Positions 29,575 through 37,142 of a stretch of DNA of 64,000 nt are shown here, piece by piece. This DNA comes from Paragemmobacter straminiformis (GTDB lineage Bacteria > Pseudomonadota > Alphaproteobacteria > Rhodobacterales > Rhodobacteraceae), in assembly GCF_014243445.1 (NCBI RefSeq), contig NZ_JACLQD010000005.1, forward strand, positions 124,001 through 188,000. Reading direction: 5' to 3'. How positions within the stretch are numbered: position 1 is the stretch's first letter; each line of letters starts with the position of its first letter. Under the pieces are notes generated by a model. That model saw nothing but the letters and a program-made list of their open reading frames with translations, did no database searches and was not told the origin of the DNA. The translations under genes and the position numbers were made by a program.

Positions 29575-30528
29575 TCAGGTGATCGGCGCGGCGGGGTCGG
29601 TGCGGGGGTCGGTGCGGGGGTCGGTCGCCAGCACGGGGGCGGGCATCAGCGGGTGCGGGACGGGGTCTTTGGCGCGCAGCAGGTAGCGGGCGAAGACTTC
29701 GGCGTAGGAGCGGTAGACGTAGCCGTCGTTGCGGCGCAGGTAGTGGTCGCGGTTGGCGGCATAGGTGGCGGGCAGGCGATACCACGGGATTTGCGGGTGC
29801 ATGTGGTGGACCACGTGCAGGTTGTTGTTGAGAAAGAGCAGCGCGAGCGGGCCACGGTCTTCGACGATGACCGTGCGGGCGCGGGCGGCCTTATGCGCGC
29901 GGTGTTCGAGGAAAGTGCGGATCTTCAGCAGCGCGTGGCCGGCATAGGCCGCAAGAAGATAGGCCCACCACGGCATCGGGGCGAGCGTCAGCCAGAGGGC
30001 GACGAGGGCGAGGCCGCCGGCATGGAGCGCCCAGTCGCGGCGCGTGCCGGGGGCGTCGTGCCACAGGAGCAGGGCTTCGGATTTCAGCCAGAGCAGGGTG
30101 CCGAGGATCGGGCCGAGGGTGATGCGGCCCAGAAGCGTGTTGTTCAGGCGCATGGCCGCCTTGGCCGGGGCGGGAAGGGTGGCCCAGACCACGGGGTCGC
30201 AATAGTTCGATTCGGGGTCGTCGTAGGGGTCGGTCAGGATCGGGTCGTGGTGGTGGGCGAGGTGGGTGTCGCGGAAGCGGCCGTAGGGGACGGTGAGGCT
30301 GAGGGCGGGGAAGGCCAGCGTCTCGTTCAGGGGGCGCGAGCGGAAGGGGTGGCCGTGCAGGATTTCGTGCTGGAGCGAGGAGAATTGCGCGATGGCGAGG
30401 CCGGTTAGCAGGATCGCGGCGAGGGGCGAGAGCGGGTAGAGCGCGGTCGTGCCGATGCCCCATGCGGTGTAGGTGGCGGCCAGAAGGAGCAGCGTGGGCC
30501 ACTCCACGCCTTGTGTCGTCTTGTCCAA
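29575..30528 (-). CDS. Fatty acid desaturase-family membrane protein
   Basis: Membrane di-iron desaturase/hydroxylase, about 317 aa. Three histidine boxes are present: SSLQHEILHGHPF (HxxxH), DTHLAHHHDPILTDP (HxxHH) and NNLHVVHHMHPQIPWY (HxxHH), with hydrophobic helices between. It probably modifies lipid acyl chains; carotenoid hydroxylase/ketolase relatives share the motifs, so the substrate is open. No ATG lies near the conserved start. I use the TTG at 30528 (then DKTTQGVEWPTLLLL); a GTG at 30507 is the alternative. The C-terminal tail contains the repeat ATDPRTDPRTDPAAP. It is divergent from the XRE gene, which probably controls it. Confidence 0.82.
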   Translation of the reverse strand: MDKTTQGVEWPTLLLLAATYTAWGIGTTALYPLSPLAAILLTGLAIAQFSSLQHEILHGHPFRSRPLNETLAFPALSLTVPYGRFRDTHLAHHHDPILTDPYDDPESNYCDPVVWATLPAPAKAAMRLNNTLLGRITLGPILGTLLWLKSEALLLWHDAPGTRRDWALHAGGLALVALWLTLAPMPWWAYLLAAYAGHALLKIRTFLEHRAHKAARARTVIVEDRGPLALLFLNNNLHVVHHMHPQIPWYRLPATYAANRDHYLRRNDGYVYRSYAEVFARYLLRAKDPVPHPLMPAPVLATDPRTDPRTDPAAPIT

Positions 30529-30618
30529 TTCGGTCCCCGATGCCTGCCGTTTTCGGCTTGTGGGGCAAGCATAGCGATTGTGCGCCGGGCTTTGAATTCG
30601 GTAGATGCGCAACATAAT

Positions 30619-30643
30619 GTCACATATGGTGATATTTGTCACC
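30619..30643. promoter_or_regulatory. Overlapping dyads in the desaturase-XRE divergent promoter
   Basis: TCAC-ATATG-GTGA (30620-30632) overlaps GGTGA-TATTTG-TCACC (30628-30643), giving half-sites GTCAC, GTGAT and GTCAC in alternating orientation. This stretch lies 30 bp before the XRE GTG and is AT-rich compared with its surroundings. It is the likely operator for the XRE protein, covering both promoters. Confidence 0.55.
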
Positions 30644-30672
30644 AACGGGGCGGGGATGGAGCGGGGGCAAGG

Positions 30673-31515
30673 GTGGACAAGCGCGACAGGGCGGTGATCT
30701 TTCGGGCGCGGCTGGCCGAGGCGATGGCCGAGCGGGGGATGAACCGGTCGGACCTTGCGCGGGCGGTGGGGGTGGACCGCTCGACCGTGTCGCATCTGCT
30801 GGCCGGGGGGACGCGGCTGCCCAATGCGGGGCTGGCGGCGGATGCGGCGGCGGCTTTGGGCATTTCGGCGGATTGGCTGCTGGGGCTGGCCACGCGGCCC
30901 GAGCCGATCGCGGACCTGCTGGCGACATCGCTTGCGGTGACGGAAGCGCCGCGGGCGCTGATCGACGAGACGATCTTCGGCTGGCACCGCGAGGCGGCGG
31001 GCTACAAGATCAGGCATGTGCCGGCGACGCTGCCCGACATGCTGAAAACCCGCAGCATGGTGGAATGGGAATACCGGCCGCAACTGGGCCGCACGGCAGA
31101 GCAGGCGCTGGGGGCGTTCGAGGACCGTCTGGCATGGATGCGGGGGGCGCGGTCGGATTACGAGATTGCGCTGCCGCTGCATGAGCTTGAGGCTTTCGCG
31201 GGCGGGACGGGGTATTATGCGGGACTGCCCGCAGAGGTGCGGGCCGAGCAGATGGAGCGGCTGATCGCGCTGGCGGGGCAGCTTTATCCGTCGCTGCGGC
31301 TCTATCTGTTCGACGCGCGGCGGGTGTTTTCGGCACCCGTGACGATCTTTGGCCCGTTGCTCGCCGTGGTCTATCTGGGGCGGCACTATCTGGCGTTCCG
31401 CGATTCGGGGCGGGTGGCGAGCATCAGCCAGCATTTCGACTGGCTGGTGAAGGAGGCGGCCTTTTCGGCGCGGGAGGTGCCGGAGTATCTGCGCGGGTTG
31501 CAGGCGCGGGTCTGA
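30673..31515 (+). CDS. XRE-family transcriptional regulator
   Basis: 280-aa regulator. The helix-turn-helix is at about residues 12-60 (MNRSDLARAVGVDRSTVSHL), followed by a long C-terminal domain of about 200 residues (from FGWHREAAGYKIRHVPATLP) that I do not recognise but that could bind a lipid or small ligand. The GTG at 30673 is used, with GGAG about eleven bases before it; no ATG is suitably placed. It is transcribed divergently from the desaturase, with paired dyads between them, so repression of both genes is a reasonable inference. Confidence 0.8.
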   Translation: MDKRDRAVIFRARLAEAMAERGMNRSDLARAVGVDRSTVSHLLAGGTRLPNAGLAADAAAALGISADWLLGLATRPEPIADLLATSLAVTEAPRALIDETIFGWHREAAGYKIRHVPATLPDMLKTRSMVEWEYRPQLGRTAEQALGAFEDRLAWMRGARSDYEIALPLHELEAFAGGTGYYAGLPAEVRAEQMERLIALAGQLYPSLRLYLFDARRVFSAPVTIFGPLLAVVYLGRHYLAFRDSGRVASISQHFDWLVKEAAFSAREVPEYLRGLQARV

Positions 31516-31572
31516 CGGGGGGGGTGACGGGGGGGCGGGTGCCTGACGGGGTGCCCCCTGCCCGGCGGCGGC

Positions 31573-31627
31573 GGGGGGACTTTGCGTCCCCCCGCACCCC
31601 CCTGCAGGATATTTGCGGCAAGAGGAA
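31573..31627. repeat. Dispersed GAGTATTT element, copy 2
   Basis: Hairpin GGGGGGAC-TTTGC-GTCCCCCC (31573-31593) is followed by a C-rich spacer and the diverged core AGGATATTTGCGGCAAGAGGA (from 31606). It sits in the convergent gap between the XRE and lipocalin genes, and may serve as terminator for both. Confidence 0.6.
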
Positions 31628-31642
31628 CGGGGGGGGCGGGGG

Positions 31643-32179
31643 CTACCAGCTTTGCAGGCGGGTGGTGTCGTAGCCGTTGAAGGCGAGCACCTGTCTGGCG
31701 GCGGTGAGACGGTCGGGCGGCAGCGGGCCGTCGCGGTTGAGGATGAAGCCGAAGCTGCCGTCGGGGGTGCCGATGACCACGGTGCGCAGATCGGTGTCGG
31801 CCCAGAGCACCCACCATTGCCGGTCCAGCGGCGCGGGGGCCTTGCCCGTGGGGGTGAGGCGTCCGGGGCCGGTGGTGGCGAGGTCGGTCGCGAGGTCGCG
31901 GGAGTCGCCGTCGAGGCAGAGGCGGGCGCGCAGGGTGATGCCGGTGGCCGTGGGCTCGATCATCGCGCCGCCGGAGCGGCAGCCCTTGCCGGGGGTATTG
32001 GTGAAGGCGGAGGTCTGGCTCCAGCGCCCTGCGAGGGCGGCGGCGGAGAGGCTGGCGTTGGAGTAGATGGGCGTTGCGGTGTCGCGGAAGGCCTGACGCC
32101 GGTCTGTCTTGTTGCCGCAGGCGGCGAGGACGAGGAGGGGGGCAAGGGCGAGGAACAGCGCGGCGAGGGGTCTTTTCAC
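31643..32179 (-). CDS. Lipocalin-like outer-membrane lipoprotein
   Basis: 178-aa lipoprotein. The signal peptide VKRPLAALFLALAPLLVLAA is followed by the lipobox cysteine (LAAC). The mature part contains the lipocalin start LAGRWSQTSAFTN, the strand DRQWWVLWADTDLRTVVIGT and the C-terminal DRLTAARQVLAFNGYDTTRL, resembling bacterial Blc-type lipocalins. It starts at a GTG ending at 32179 without a clear ribosome site, so the start is less certain, but the lipobox position supports it. The role is probably lipid or hydrophobic ligand binding in the envelope. Confidence 0.75.
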   Translation of the reverse strand: MKRPLAALFLALAPLLVLAACGNKTDRRQAFRDTATPIYSNASLSAAALAGRWSQTSAFTNTPGKGCRSGGAMIEPTATGITLRARLCLDGDSRDLATDLATTGPGRLTPTGKAPAPLDRQWWVLWADTDLRTVVIGTPDGSFGFILNRDGPLPPDRLTAARQVLAFNGYDTTRLQSW

Positions 32180-32241
32180 GGGGAGGCTTTCACTGGGGGT
32201 CTTTCGATGGGGCCTTCGATCGGGGGCCTTCGGGAAGGAGG

Positions 32242-32838
32242 TCAGTCGATGCAGAGCGTCGCCTCGGTTCCGTCGTCTTGCAGGATCGGGTTGCAGCCGA
32301 AAAGGGGTTTGACGGGGGCGCAGGTGCGCGAGCGCGAGAGGCAGAGGCCTTCGCAATCCGAGGCGCGGTCGCAGGATTTGCCGGAATCGCGGGTCGGATG
32401 GATGCAGCTGTGCAGTTTGGCGAGGCCCGTGGCGGACCACGTGCCGCCCTTGGCTTCGCATTTCGCCTGTTCGGGCGAGACGGGTTCAGGGGTGGGGGTG
32501 GGTTCGGGCTTTGGTTCGGGTTCGGATGCGGGGGCGGGGGCTTGTGCGGGGCGGTCCTGTGCGGGGGGGGCCGTGGTGGCGGTATCGGGGCGCGGTTTCG
32601 GGGCGGTGGCGGGTTTCGCGCCCGATGCCGGTGCCGCAGTTGCCGGGGCGGAGGGCGTCGGGGCCGCAGTTGTCGGGGCCGCAGCCGTCGGGGCGGGGGC
32701 GTCGAGGGGGGTGACCTCGACCGTGCCGGGGCCGAGGATGGCGGGCGGGCTGGCGGGCGCGTTGGCGGATTTGCCCGGCAGCGAGAGGGTGCAGGCGGTC
32801 AGGCTGGCGAAGAGGAGGGGAAGGAGAAGCCTGCGCAT
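32242..32838 (-). CDS. Pro/Ala-rich lipoprotein with C-terminal cysteine-rich domain
   Basis: 198 aa, family not recognised. The signal sequence MRRLLLPLLFASLTAC ends in a lipobox cysteine at residue 16. Residues about 28-125 are a low-complexity Ala/Pro/Thr spacer that becomes a Glu/Pro/Lys run (SEPEPKPEPTPTPEP), likely an extended tether. The last 75 residues carry eight cysteines (including SCIHPTRDSGKSCDRASDCE), suggesting a disulfide-stabilised knot. The ATG ending at 32838 is preceded by a purine-poor leader. It is downstream of nothing obvious and next to the lipocalin gene, 62 bases away, so the two may be one unit. Confidence 0.75.
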   Translation of the reverse strand: MRRLLLPLLFASLTACTLSLPGKSANAPASPPAILGPGTVEVTPLDAPAPTAAAPTTAAPTPSAPATAAPASGAKPATAPKPRPDTATTAPPAQDRPAQAPAPASEPEPKPEPTPTPEPVSPEQAKCEAKGGTWSATGLAKLHSCIHPTRDSGKSCDRASDCEGLCLSRSRTCAPVKPLFGCNPILQDDGTEATLCID

Positions 32839-32969
32839 CGGTCATGCCTGTTGGGGGTCGGAGCAGTAGGACCTGATCCGGCCCGATTGTGCAAGCGGAG
32901 CGCGCGCGGCGGGCGGACGCGGACGGGCGGGGGCGGACGGGCGGGCGGGGGCGGGGGCCTGCCGCGCCG

Positions 32970-34007
32970 TCAGTAGGGTTGCGGATGGGCGCGCCATGCG
33001 GCGGCGATATCGGCCAGAACCTCGGGCGCGAGGGTGAGGGAGGCCGCGCCGATGTTGGTTTCAAGCTGGGCGAGCGTGGTTGCGCCGATGATCGGGATGT
33101 TCGGATAGGGGCGGGTGCGGCAGAAGGCGATGGCCATACGGGCGGGGTCGAGCCCGTGTTTGGCGGCGATGGAAAGGTAGGTTTCCACCGCGGCATGGGC
33201 GGCGGGGGTGACGCGGCCCGAGAGGTCGGCGTTGAGGCTGCGGCGCGAGCCGGCGGGGGTGGCATCATTGCGGTATTTGCCGGTGAGAAGGCCCGTGGCG
33301 AGGGGCGAGAAGGCGAGCAGGGGCAGGTTCTCCATCGCCGAAAGCTCGGCCCAGTCGCTGTCGAACTGGCGGCAGAGGAGGGAGTATTCGTTCTGCACCG
33401 TCGCCATGCGCGGCAGGTCGTGGAGGGCGGCGAGATGCAGCCAGCGGGCGGTGCCCCAGACGGATTCGTTCGACAGGCCGATGGAGCGGATTTTCCCCGC
33501 GCGGATCAGCCCGGCGGCAGCGGAGAGGATGTCGAGCATGTTTTCGGTCACGGCGCCCGCGTCGCGGCCCGAGGGGTCGAAGCCCCAGATCTGGCGGAAG
33601 TGGTAGCTGCCGCGATTGGGCCAGTGAAGCTGGTAGAGGTCGATGTAATCGGTCTGGAGGCGCTTGAGCGAGCCGTCCACCGCTTCGCGCAGGGAGGCGC
33701 CGGTGATCGGCTGGTCGGGGCGGACGAAGGGGCTTTTGCCGGTGATCTTGGTGGCCAGAACGACGCGGTCGCGGCGGCCCTTTGCGAACCATGTGCCGAT
33801 GATCTCTTCGGTCTTGCCGACGGTTTCGGCGCGGACGGGATTGACCGGATACATCTCGGCTGTGTCCCAGAAGGTGACGCCGTGGTCGAGCGCCATGTCC
33901 ATCTGGGCGTGGCCCTCGGCCTCGGTGTTCTGGCTGCCCCATGTCATGGTGCCGAGGCAGAGTTCCGAGACGGTGAGGCCGGTCTGGCCGAGGGGGATCT
34001 GTTTCAT
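32970..34007 (-). CDS. Tas-like aldo/keto reductase
   Basis: 345-aa AKR of the Tas subgroup, an NADP(H)-dependent oxidoreductase. It starts MKQIPLGQTGLTVSELCLGT with MTWGSQNTEAEGHAQMD, the Tas signature. The catalytic Asp/Tyr are in TFWDTAEMYPVNPV, Lys in VLATKITGKSP, and His in DLYQLHWPNRGSYHFRQ. C-terminal NIPIIGATTLAQLETNI is the cofactor loop. It is divergent from imuA. The physiological substrate is unknown. Confidence 0.9.
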   Translation of the reverse strand: MKQIPLGQTGLTVSELCLGTMTWGSQNTEAEGHAQMDMALDHGVTFWDTAEMYPVNPVRAETVGKTEEIIGTWFAKGRRDRVVLATKITGKSPFVRPDQPITGASLREAVDGSLKRLQTDYIDLYQLHWPNRGSYHFRQIWGFDPSGRDAGAVTENMLDILSAAAGLIRAGKIRSIGLSNESVWGTARWLHLAALHDLPRMATVQNEYSLLCRQFDSDWAELSAMENLPLLAFSPLATGLLTGKYRNDATPAGSRRSLNADLSGRVTPAAHAAVETYLSIAAKHGLDPARMAIAFCRTRPYPNIPIIGATTLAQLETNIGAASLTLAPEVLADIAAAWRAHPQPY

Positions 34008-34103
34008 GGATGGCTTTCCGGTGGTTCGGCTGCGCGGCGCGGTGTTGCGCCTTTGCGCGGGAGCCTAGCGGGCAACGGCGCGGGGGCAAGGGGGAAGGCT
34101 TGA

Positions 34104-34118
34104 GAACATATCATGAAC
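34104..34118 (+). promoter_or_regulatory. LexA (SOS) box upstream of the imuA-like gene
   Basis: GAAC-ATATCAT-GAAC is an exact match to the alphaproteobacterial LexA operator GAAC-N7-GAAC. It lies 17 bp before the ATG at 34136, a position where LexA would block transcription start. DNA-damage induction of this gene is therefore predicted. Confidence 0.85.
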
Positions 34119-34135
34119 ATGGCAGGATCGCGGAC

Positions 34136-34762
34136 ATGTCGCTGCCGATTCAGGATCAGTTCGGGCCGAGGCCGAAACGGGCCAGCCAGCCGCTTGCGGG
34201 CGGGTTGGAGCTGTTGCGCGGGCGGGTGCATGAAGGCTGCGGCCCGGCGCGGGTGGTGATGGCGGCGCTGCTGATGGGGCGGTCGGCGGGGCCGGTGCTG
34301 TGGATCCTGCCGGCGTGGCAGGGGGAGCGGCTGTTTCCCGACGGGCTGGCCGCATTCGCCGATCCGGGGCGGCTGGTCATGGTGCAGGCGCGGCGGGTCG
34401 AGGACATGCTTTGGGCGATGGAAGAGGGGTTGCGGTCGGGCGTGACCCCGCTGGTCGTGGCCGATTTGCCCGAAGTGCCGGGGCTGACGCCGGTGCGGCG
34501 GTTGAACCTTGCCGCCGAAAGCGGGGCCGAGGCGGCGGCGGCGTGGCGCGGGCCTGCGCCCCTTGGGCTGCTGCTGACGCCGGGCGCGGGCGGGGCGGCG
34601 GGGGCCGAAAGCCGCTGGCGGATGGAGTTCGCCCCTGCCGGATCGGCGCTGCTCGAGGCGGCGCAATGCTGGCGGCTTGAACGGCAAAGGGCGCGCGGCG
34701 CGCCGCCCGCCGCCTTTCGCCTGCGGCTGGAGGCGGGCGAGGTGCGGGTGGAGGCGGGCTAG
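34136..34762 (+). CDS. imuA: ImuA-like SOS protein (RecA/SulA-related), without imuB or dnaE2
   Basis: 208-aa protein resembling alphaproteobacterial ImuA, a RecA-like accessory factor of the ImuB/DnaE2 mutagenic translesion system. Segments matching the family as I know it are LRGRVHEGCGPARVVMAALL, GPVLWILPAWQGERLFPDGL, PGRLVMVQARRVEDMLWAME, and TPLVVADLPEVPGLTPVRRL. The ATG at 34136 is chosen for its position after the LexA box; the upstream frame would run through that box. Normally imuA-imuB-dnaE2 form an operon; here the next gene is a transporter after a hairpin, so it is orphaned or the partners are elsewhere. Confidence 0.75.
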   Translation: MSLPIQDQFGPRPKRASQPLAGGLELLRGRVHEGCGPARVVMAALLMGRSAGPVLWILPAWQGERLFPDGLAAFADPGRLVMVQARRVEDMLWAMEEGLRSGVTPLVVADLPEVPGLTPVRRLNLAAESGAEAAAAWRGPAPLGLLLTPGAGGAAGAESRWRMEFAPAGSALLEAAQCWRLERQRARGAPPAAFRLRLEAGEVRVEAG

Positions 34763-34763
34763 G

Positions 34764-34790
34764 CGAAGAATTTTCGGGGAAAATTCTTCG
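34764..34790. repeat. Short hairpin of the trinucleotide-loop family after imuA
   Basis: CGAAGAATTTTC, loop GGG, GAAAATTCTTCG: a perfect 12-bp stem immediately after the imuA stop. It is of the same design as 9197-9221 and may be the 3' end of the imuA transcript. Confidence 0.7.
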
Positions 34791-34853
34791 GGCGGGGGGG
34801 GCGGGCGGGAAAAATTCTGGTCATTCCCGCGGCGGCGGGCCAGAACCCCGCGC

Positions 34854-35744
34854 ATGGAACATCTGTGGATCATCCTGACCATCGCGGCGGCGGCGTTGCA
34901 GACGCTGCGTCTGATGCAGCAAAAGCGGCTGAAGGGCCTGGGCCTTTCGACGGCGGGGGCCTCCTTTGCGCGGTTTCTTTACGGCGCGCCGCTTGCCGTG
35001 GCCCTGCTGGCGGTGCTGCTGGTCCGGGGCTATCCGGCCGTGCCGGTGTCGCTGTCTTTCGCGCCCTATGTGATGGCGGGGGCGGTGGGGCAGATCTTTG
35101 GCACGCTGTGCAGTGTCGCGCTGTTTTCGGAACGCAGTTTCGCGGTGGGAACGGCCTTTACCAAATCGGAGACGATCCAGGCGGCGGGGTTTTCGGCGCT
35201 GATTCTGGCCGAGCCGGTGTCGGTGCTTGGTCTGGCCGCGATCTCGCTGGGAACGGTGGGGGTGCTGTTGCTGTCCTTCCGTCCGGGGGGCTGGGGCGGG
35301 CTGTGGAATCGCGGGGCGGCGCTGGGGCTGGCGGGAGGTGCGTTCTTCGCGATCTCGGCGATCGGCTATCGCGGGGCGACGCTGGCGGTCGGCTCGCCGG
35401 ACGCCTTTTACCGCGCGACGCTGGCGCTGGCGGCGGTGACGACGTTCCAGACGGTGACGATGGGGCTGTGGCTGGCGTGGCGCGACCGTGCCGAGTTGGG
35501 GCGCGTGCTGGCGGGCTGGCGGGCGACGGCGCCCGTCGGGGCCAACAGCATGGCCGGATCGCTGCTGTGGTTCACCGCTTTCGCGCTGATGAATGCGGCC
35601 TATGTGCGGGCGCTGGGGCAGGTGGAGCTGATCTTTTCGGTCGCGGCTTCGGTCCTGTTCTTCCGCGAGACGGTCAGCCTGCGCGAATTGTGCGGGATCG
35701 GGCTTCTGGCGCTGGCCGTGGTGGGCGTGGTTTCGGTCGCCTGA
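34854..35744 (+). CDS. DMT-family (EamA) transporter
   Basis: 296-aa inner-membrane transporter with about ten helices in two EamA repeats. It begins MEHLWIILTIAAAALQTLRL, with the unusually polar first loop MQQKRLKGLGLSTAGASFAR. The second repeat ends VLFFRETVSLRELCGIGLLA. It differs clearly from the EamA protein at 9264-10184 and belongs to the group with a dimeric-type first helix. The ATG at 34854 starts the first helix; the ribosome site is weak. The substrate is unknown. It is probably not part of the imuA transcript because of the intervening hairpin. Confidence 0.82.
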   Translation: MEHLWIILTIAAAALQTLRLMQQKRLKGLGLSTAGASFARFLYGAPLAVALLAVLLVRGYPAVPVSLSFAPYVMAGAVGQIFGTLCSVALFSERSFAVGTAFTKSETIQAAGFSALILAEPVSVLGLAAISLGTVGVLLLSFRPGGWGGLWNRGAALGLAGGAFFAISAIGYRGATLAVGSPDAFYRATLALAAVTTFQTVTMGLWLAWRDRAELGRVLAGWRATAPVGANSMAGSLLWFTAFALMNAAYVRALGQVELIFSVAASVLFFRETVSLRELCGIGLLALAVVGVVSVA

Positions 35745-35788
35745 CGGGCGGGGCGCTGAGGCGCGCGGCGGGGCGGGGCGGGCGGGCG

Positions 35789-36454
35789 CTAGAGGCGGCG
35801 GAAGGTCGGCACGGGGCCGGAATTGTCGAAGAAGGGGATGCCGTGGTCGGGGGCGCCCGCAAGGCTGGCCGCCACTTCGGCAAGGACGACTTCGGTGATG
35901 AAGGGCAGGTCGAGGGCGCGGGCCTCGGACAGGCCGATCCAGTGCAGGTGGCCCAGTTCGTCCGAGGCATCGGTGAAATCATCAAGATCGCCCGCGATGC
36001 GGCTGGTGTCGATGAGGAAGAACCGCGCGTCGAAGCGGCGCGACCGTCCGGGGGGGGTGATGGCGCGGAAGATGAAGCGCAGGGGTGGTGTCGCGGCGGG
36101 GGCGGCCTGCTCGGGCGGGGCTGCGAGGTGAAGGCCCGTCTCCTCGACCAGTTCGCGCAGGGCGGCGGTGGCGAGGGTGTCGGGGTCTGGCGCATCGGCG
36201 GGCGTGCGGGCTTGCAGGCGGTCGGCGCAGAGCGGCGCGAGAAGCCCCTTGCGCGGGGCGATGCGGTCGGAGGCGTCGACGCCGCCGCCCGGAAAGACGT
36301 ATTTCGACGGCATGAACACGGCCGCCGAGCCGCGCTGGCCCATCAGCACGCGCGCGCCGCCCGCGTCCTGCCGCAGCAGGACGACGGTTGCGGCATCCCT
36401 GATCCTGTCCTCGGTCAGGCCCGTGCTCCGAACCCGTGCATCCGTTTCGCCCAT
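35789..36454 (-). CDS. NUDIX hydrolase
   Basis: 221-aa nucleotide-diphosphate-linked hydrolase. The NUDIX box is split by an insertion: FPGGGVDASDR (Gly-rich start) and LATAALRELVEETGLHLAAP (the REx2EExG helix), separated by about 30 residues, an arrangement found in the NUDT19/RP2p-like group that includes acyl-CoA hydrolases. C-terminal RRFDARFFLIDTSRIAGDLD is similar to that group. The ATG ending at 36454 lies inside the 3' end of the DUF983 gene (40-base overlap); no later start codon fits before the domain. Translation is likely coupled. Confidence 0.8.
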   Translation of the reverse strand: MGETDARVRSTGLTEDRIRDAATVVLLRQDAGGARVLMGQRGSAAVFMPSKYVFPGGGVDASDRIAPRKGLLAPLCADRLQARTPADAPDPDTLATAALRELVEETGLHLAAPPEQAAPAATPPLRFIFRAITPPGRSRRFDARFFLIDTSRIAGDLDDFTDASDELGHLHWIGLSEARALDLPFITEVVLAEVAASLAGAPDHGIPFFDNSGPVPTFRRL

Positions 36455-36828
36455 TGCAGCCCCACCAAAGCGCCCTTCAATCGGGGCAGAAGGTAGAGCG
36501 AGAGCGCGACGGTGCCTATCGAAAACACCGTTGTCAGCACAAGCGGGTCGGGGCGGTAATGCACGAAGACCCAGAGGATCGCGGGGGCCATGAGGTGACC
36601 GACGATCAGGATGGTCAGATAGGCGGGGCCGTCGTCGGCGCGCTGGTGGTGCAGGGCCTCGCCGCAGACGGGGCAGCTTTCGCGGACCTTGAGATAGCCG
36701 CGCAGCATCGGGCCGGAACCGCAGGACGGGCAGCGCAGACGCCAGCCGCGCAGGAGCGCGGGCTTCAGCGGGCGCTCTTCGCCCGTGTCGGCGTGTGATT
36801 CTGTGTGGTGGGCATGTGCTTGGGGCAT
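36415..36828 (-). CDS. DUF983 family membrane protein
   Basis: 137 aa. The zinc-ribbon-like N-terminal segment LRCPSCGSGPMLRGYLKVRE with SCPVCGEAL (two CxxC pairs) is followed by DDGPAYLTILIVGHL and two transmembrane helices (about residues 65-85 and 93-112), the DUF983 pattern. The function is unknown; relatives in alphaproteobacteria are often near cytochrome oxidase genes, but not here. The ATG ending at 36828 is used; AAAGGA lies about 15 bases upstream. The stop lies inside the NUDIX gene. Confidence 0.88.
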   Translation of the reverse strand: MPQAHAHHTESHADTGEERPLKPALLRGWRLRCPSCGSGPMLRGYLKVRESCPVCGEALHHQRADDGPAYLTILIVGHLMAPAILWVFVHYRPDPLVLTTVFSIGTVALSLYLLPRLKGALVGLQWAKRMHGFGARA

Positions 36829-37142
36829 CTGCCAGTCGTCCTTTGGGTGGTGAGTGGGTCGGTCCGGCAAGGGATAGGCCGCGGACCGCGATCTTGCCAG
36901 AGGCGAAAGGTAAGCATTCCGGCGCGGGATGCGTAGGGGACAGATCGCCACAGCAAACAGGCCCGGTCGACGGGCGCGCCTTTGCGGGGAGGGGGGCGGA
37001 AGCGGGGGCGCGAATGCGGGGGGGCGCGCAATCGGGGGGGCGGCAGAAAAGAATTTCTCCGGCAGGCGACGGAATGCGGGGCGGCGGGCGTTTGAGGGTC
37101 ATGGAAGGCGCGGAAGCATGCCGCCGCCTTGGATGGAGAGAG
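36829..37142. other. Non-coding region before the EF-hand gene
   Basis: This 314-bp divergent region separates DUF983 from the EF-hand gene. It should hold both promoters. I see no palindrome, riboswitch or repeat strong enough to name. The G-rich middle (about 36980-37050) includes several runs of six or more G. Confidence 0.4.
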
